A stretch of DNA of 9,607 bases from an uncultured Clostridia bacterium. GTDB taxonomy: Bacteria; Bacillota; Clostridia; Oscillospirales; Oscillospiraceae. Location: assembly GCA_945487445.1 (NCBI GenBank), contig CALYTU010000054.1:1-9607 (forward strand), written 5' to 3'. Below the pieces are notes generated by a model, which made no database searches, had not been told where the DNA came from, and worked only from the letters and a program-made list of their open reading frames with translations. A program made the position numbers and the translations under genes. Shown piece by piece: positions 7,499 through 9,607 of the stretch (position 1 is the stretch's first letter; each line of letters begins with the position of its first letter).

Positions 7499-8641
7499 TC
7501 AATTCTCGGAAATCACGGCGCGGGCAAGTCTGTCCGCCTCCAGGATCTGTTCCAGCGTTGGATCTTTCACAAAGGGCACTGCATCCATGGCCCGTTGGAC
7601 CAGGTCCGGAATATCGTAGAATCCGATCTGTCGGCGGAGAAATCTTTCCACAGCGACCTCGTTGGCACCGTTCATAGCAGCGCAGGCCGTGCCGCCCTGC
7701 CGGGCCGCTGCGCGGGCGATGGCAAAGCAGGGAAAAACCTCCGGGTCCGGCGCAGCAAAGGTCAGGGGCGGACAGGACAGCAGATCCAGACCGGACGCCG
7801 GATTATCCACGCGGTTCGGGTAGGTTAATGCAAGCTGGATGGGAATGCGCATATCGGGCACGCCCAACTGGGCCAGCATCGCGCCGTCCACAAACTCCAC
7901 CAGAGAGTGAACGATGGACTGCCGGTGGATCACCACGTCCACCTGCTCCGGAGGCAGCTCATACAGCCGCATGGCTTCGATGACCTCAAGCCCTTTGTTC
8001 ATCAGCGTAGCGCAGTCAACGGTAATCTTTTCACCCATCTTCCAGTTGGGATGACGCAGGGCATCGTCACGGGTGACGTGTGCGAGCGCTTCCCGCGTCA
8101 TTCCGAAGAAGGGGCCGCCGGAGCAGGTCAGAATGACGCGCTTGACCTCCTCCCGTCCGCGACTGCCCATGAGACATTGGAAAATGGCAGAGTGCTCGGA
8201 GTCAACGGGGATAATGTCCGCCCCGTTGGCGCGGGCAGTTTCCATGACCAGTTCTCCCGCACAGACCATGGTCTCCTTGTTGGCAAGGCCGATGCGTTTT
8301 CCCCGCCTTAGGGCGGCTAGCGTCGGGCGCAGGCCGACCATGCCAACTACGGCGGTAATCACTGTGTCGGCCTCATCAATGGCAGCAGCGGCCAACAAGC
8401 CATCTTCTCCCCAGAGAATCTCGGGCGCAGACATCGGCAGCCGACGTTGCAGCGCTTCAGCCGCGTCTTTTGTTGCCATGGAGACCAGCCGGGGGTGAAA
8501 TTCAGCCACCTGCTCGGCCATACGATCCACGTTGGTCCCAGCCGTCAGCGCGACAACCTTCACCGGGAGATGCCGTACCACATCGAGTGTCTGGCGGCCA
8601 ATGGAACCGGTGCTTCCCAAAATAGATAATACCTGTGTCAT
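7499..8641 (-). CDS. dxr: 1-deoxy-D-xylulose 5-phosphate reductoisomerase
   Basis: This cytosolic enzyme converts DXP to 2-C-methyl-D-erythritol 4-phosphate with NADPH, the first committed step of the MEP pathway and the target of fosmidomycin. The N-terminal Rossmann motif LGSTGSIG is at residues 8-15, followed by ANKET (120-124). Metal and substrate residues are present: D147, S148 and E149 in DSEHSA, SGGPF (174-178), N215/K216/E219 in MNKGLE, and the HRQSIVHS stretch (239-246). MNGANEVAV (323-331) marks the C-terminal domain. At 380 residues it is full length. The ATG begins one base after the cdsA TGA (TGATATG), so the two are very probably translationally coupled; a GGTGA lying in the cdsA 3' end is the likely ribosome site. 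Nothing is missing or unusual in the catalytic set. Confidence 0.97.
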   Translation of the reverse strand: MTQVLSILGSTGSIGRQTLDVVRHLPVKVVALTAGTNVDRMAEQVAEFHPRLVSMATKDAAEALQRRLPMSAPEILWGEDGLLAAAAIDEADTVITAVVGMVGLRPTLAALRRGKRIGLANKETMVCAGELVMETARANGADIIPVDSEHSAIFQCLMGSRGREEVKRVILTCSGGPFFGMTREALAHVTRDDALRHPNWKMGEKITVDCATLMNKGLEVIEAMRLYELPPEQVDVVIHRQSIVHSLVEFVDGAMLAQLGVPDMRIPIQLALTYPNRVDNPASGLDLLSCPPLTFAAPDPEVFPCFAIARAAARQGGTACAAMNGANEVAVERFLRRQIGFYDIPDLVQRAMDAVPFVKDPTLEQILEADRLARAVISEN

Positions 8642-8642
8642 A

Positions 8643-9458
8643 TCATTTCACCGCAAACGGAATTGTAAGAATCAGTGCTTCAACCAGCGGGGCGACGACG
8701 GTCGTCGAGTCAAATCGGTCGAGAATGCCGCCGTGACCCGGAAGCAGGTTGCCGTAATCCTTAATCCCCGCCTGGCGTTTGATGACGGAAAAAGTCAGAT
8801 CTCCCAGAATGGAAGCCCCTGCACCCAACACGCCGTAGACCACGCACAGAAGGTAATTGACCTTGAAATCAAAGGCAAGCTGCATAATAACGCCATAGAG
8901 CACCATGCAGATTACTGTGCAGATCACGCCGCCCACGGCTCCCTCCACAGTTTTGTGCGGACTGATGACGGGGCAGAGCTTCCGCTTCCCGAAAGCGCGG
9001 CCGGCAAAATATGCGCCGGAATCCGGGATCATAGTCAGCACAAAAGCGGCGATGATGAAAAACTTTCCGTTCTCCATGACCCGCAGACGGATCAGCGCTC
9101 CCAAAAGATAAGGGATCACGACGGCGGAGAAGATCGCCGCGCAGACGGTCTTGAGACTCAACTCCGTGTGCGCGGCAAGCATTTCCCCGAACAGAGCACA
9201 CAGATAAACCAGTACAGCGATCATCCCGAGGGTCCGGGGCAACTCCAGCCAGCTCCAGATGCAAACCGCCAGAGCCATACAGGAGGAATAGGCAAAGATA
9301 CGAACGTGCTTGCAAAAGCCCGCGCCGATGAGCAATTCATGAACCGCCAGAATGCACATGGCGGCTACCAGAATTGCTGTCGCCACGGAGGGCAGGATCA
9401 GAACCACCGCCAGCAGCAGCGGCAGTCCCGCGGCAGCCACAAGAATTCTTGTTTTCAT
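8643..9458 (-). CDS. cdsA: Phosphatidate cytidylyltransferase (CDP-diacylglycerol synthase)
   Basis: This integral membrane enzyme makes CDP-diacylglycerol from phosphatidic acid and CTP, the branch-point precursor of phosphatidylglycerol, cardiolipin and other phospholipids. The protein has about eight hydrophobic segments. The family signature lies near the C-terminus: S224, K227-R228, K233-D234 and PGHGGILDRFD (240-250). IPDSGAYFAGRAFGKRK (144-160) and SPHKTVEG (166-173) are the other conserved cytoplasmic motifs. Length is 271 residues, typical of the family. The frame extends upstream to a TTG, but the ATG at 9458 is chosen because AAGGAG lies 9 bases before it and the protein then begins with a usual short basic N-terminus (MKTR). 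It is the first gene after the promoter at 9508-9543 and runs directly into dxr. Its relatives are normally next to uppS; uppS is not within the 149 bases visible upstream. Confidence 0.97.
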   Translation of the reverse strand: MKTRILVAAAGLPLLLAVVLILPSVATAILVAAMCILAVHELLIGAGFCKHVRIFAYSSCMALAVCIWSWLELPRTLGMIAVLVYLCALFGEMLAAHTELSLKTVCAAIFSAVVIPYLLGALIRLRVMENGKFFIIAAFVLTMIPDSGAYFAGRAFGKRKLCPVISPHKTVEGAVGGVICTVICMVLYGVIMQLAFDFKVNYLLCVVYGVLGAGASILGDLTFSVIKRQAGIKDYGNLLPGHGGILDRFDSTTVVAPLVEALILTIPFAVK

Positions 9459-9463
9459 ACCGA

Positions 9464-9490
9464 TCAACTCCTTCTGGTGCAAAATAGCAT
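9464..9490 (-). other. Possible 8-codon upstream ORF in the cdsA leader
   Basis: An ATG at 9490-9488 is preceded, 5 bases upstream, by AAAAGGG. It reads MLFCTRRS and stops at TGA 9466-9464, five bases before the cdsA ATG. The cdsA Shine-Dalgarno sequence lies inside it, so ribosomes translating this peptide could help or hinder cdsA initiation. An ORF this short can arise by chance, and I have no conservation evidence. Confidence 0.2.
9468..9473 (-). promoter_or_regulatory. Ribosome binding site of cdsA
   Basis: The minus strand reads AAGGAG within AGAAGGAGTT, 9 bases before the ATG at 9458. It is the best Shine-Dalgarno match in the window and fixes the cdsA start over the in-frame TTG further upstream. 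Confidence 0.75.
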
Positions 9491-9507
9491 ATGTACCCTT
9501 TTAATAA

Positions 9508-9543
9508 TGTATTCAGTTTATCACAAAAGGCCCTTCCTGTCAA
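9508..9543 (-). promoter_or_regulatory. Sigma-A-type promoter for the cdsA-dxr-rseP-ispG-polC-udp operon
   Basis: On the minus strand the -35 box is a perfect TTGACA (9543-9538). It is followed by exactly 17 bases and a TAAACT -10 box (9520-9515; 4 of 6 match TATAAT). A TG one base upstream of the -10 box makes it an extended -10. The predicted start site is the A at about 9508, giving a leader of about 50 bases before cdsA. It is the only promoter-like element I noticed in the intergenic sequence, so it may drive all six genes, although read-through from upstream genes is possible. Confidence 0.7.
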
Positions 9544-9557
9544 TGCAAGAAGCCCTT
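9524..9557 (-). repeat. 12-base direct repeat flanking the -35 box
   Basis: The minus strand carries AAGGGCTTCTTG (9557-9546) and AAGGGCCTTTTG (9535-9524), matching at 10 of 12 bases and offset by 22 bases, close to two helical turns. One copy lies just upstream of the -35 box and the other within the promoter spacer. The placement suits a regulator-binding site, but no regulator is identified. I do not recognise the motif; for instance it is not the FapR operator sequence as I know it. Chance similarity is possible. Confidence 0.3.
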
Positions 9558-9607
9558 GAGTTTCCGCAGTTTGGAATGGCAGGAAAACGAGAAGATATCC
9601 ACAGGCG

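Noticed and set aside
9595..9603. ATATCCACA, one base from a DnaA box (TTATCCACA).
   Set aside because: It is isolated, with no second box or AT-rich unwinding region, and an 8-of-9 match is expected by chance.
9543..9607. Plus-strand ATG with an open frame to the window end, suggesting a divergent gene.
   Set aside because: Only about 21 codons are visible, no ribosome binding site precedes it, and it overlaps the -35 region of the minus-strand promoter.

Overview
The window holds one tightly packed, single-strand gene cluster. All six genes read on the minus strand, so transcription runs from high to low coordinates: cdsA, dxr, rseP, ispG, polC, then a uridine phosphorylase gene (udp). Gaps between successive genes are 1, 15, 25, 31 and 24 bases. 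No terminator-like structure separates them, so they most likely form one operon.

A PolC-type replicative polymerase with an internal proofreading exonuclease points to Bacillota (Firmicutes). The order cdsA-dxr-rseP-ispG-polC is the clostridial version of the B. subtilis cdsA-dxr-rasP-proS-polC region. The moderately high G+C and strong avoidance of A/T-ending Leu and Ser codons suggest a GC-rich gut clostridium, perhaps Oscillospiraceae. That placement is inferred from family knowledge, not from a database match.

Region by region, reading along transcription. 9607-9544 is the upstream edge and shows no supported gene. 9543-9459 holds a strong sigma-A-type promoter (TTGACA, 17-base spacer, TAAACT with an extended -10 TG), a near-perfect 12-base direct repeat around the -35 box, and a leader of about 50 bases with a possible 8-codon upstream ORF. 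9458-8643 is cdsA (CDP-diacylglycerol synthesis), 8641-7499 is dxr (first committed MEP-pathway step), 7483-6413 is rseP (intramembrane site-2 protease), and 6387-5350 is ispG (penultimate MEP step, 4Fe-4S enzyme). 5318-933 is polC (replicative polymerase, 1461 aa), and 908-141 is udp (uridine salvage). 140-1 is noncoding and contains a run of degenerate 7-base tandem repeats.

Functionally the cluster joins envelope-lipid supply (CdsA; Dxr and IspG for the isoprenoids behind undecaprenyl phosphate and quinones), membrane proteolysis (RseP) and chromosome replication (PolC), with nucleoside salvage attached at the 3' end. All six proteins look intact, with their catalytic motifs present. I see no mobile element, CRISPR array, RNA gene or broken gene, and no clearly new system. 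The points most worth a second look are udp directly behind polC, the promoter-overlapping direct repeat, the downstream heptad repeat, and the altered zinc module in PolC.
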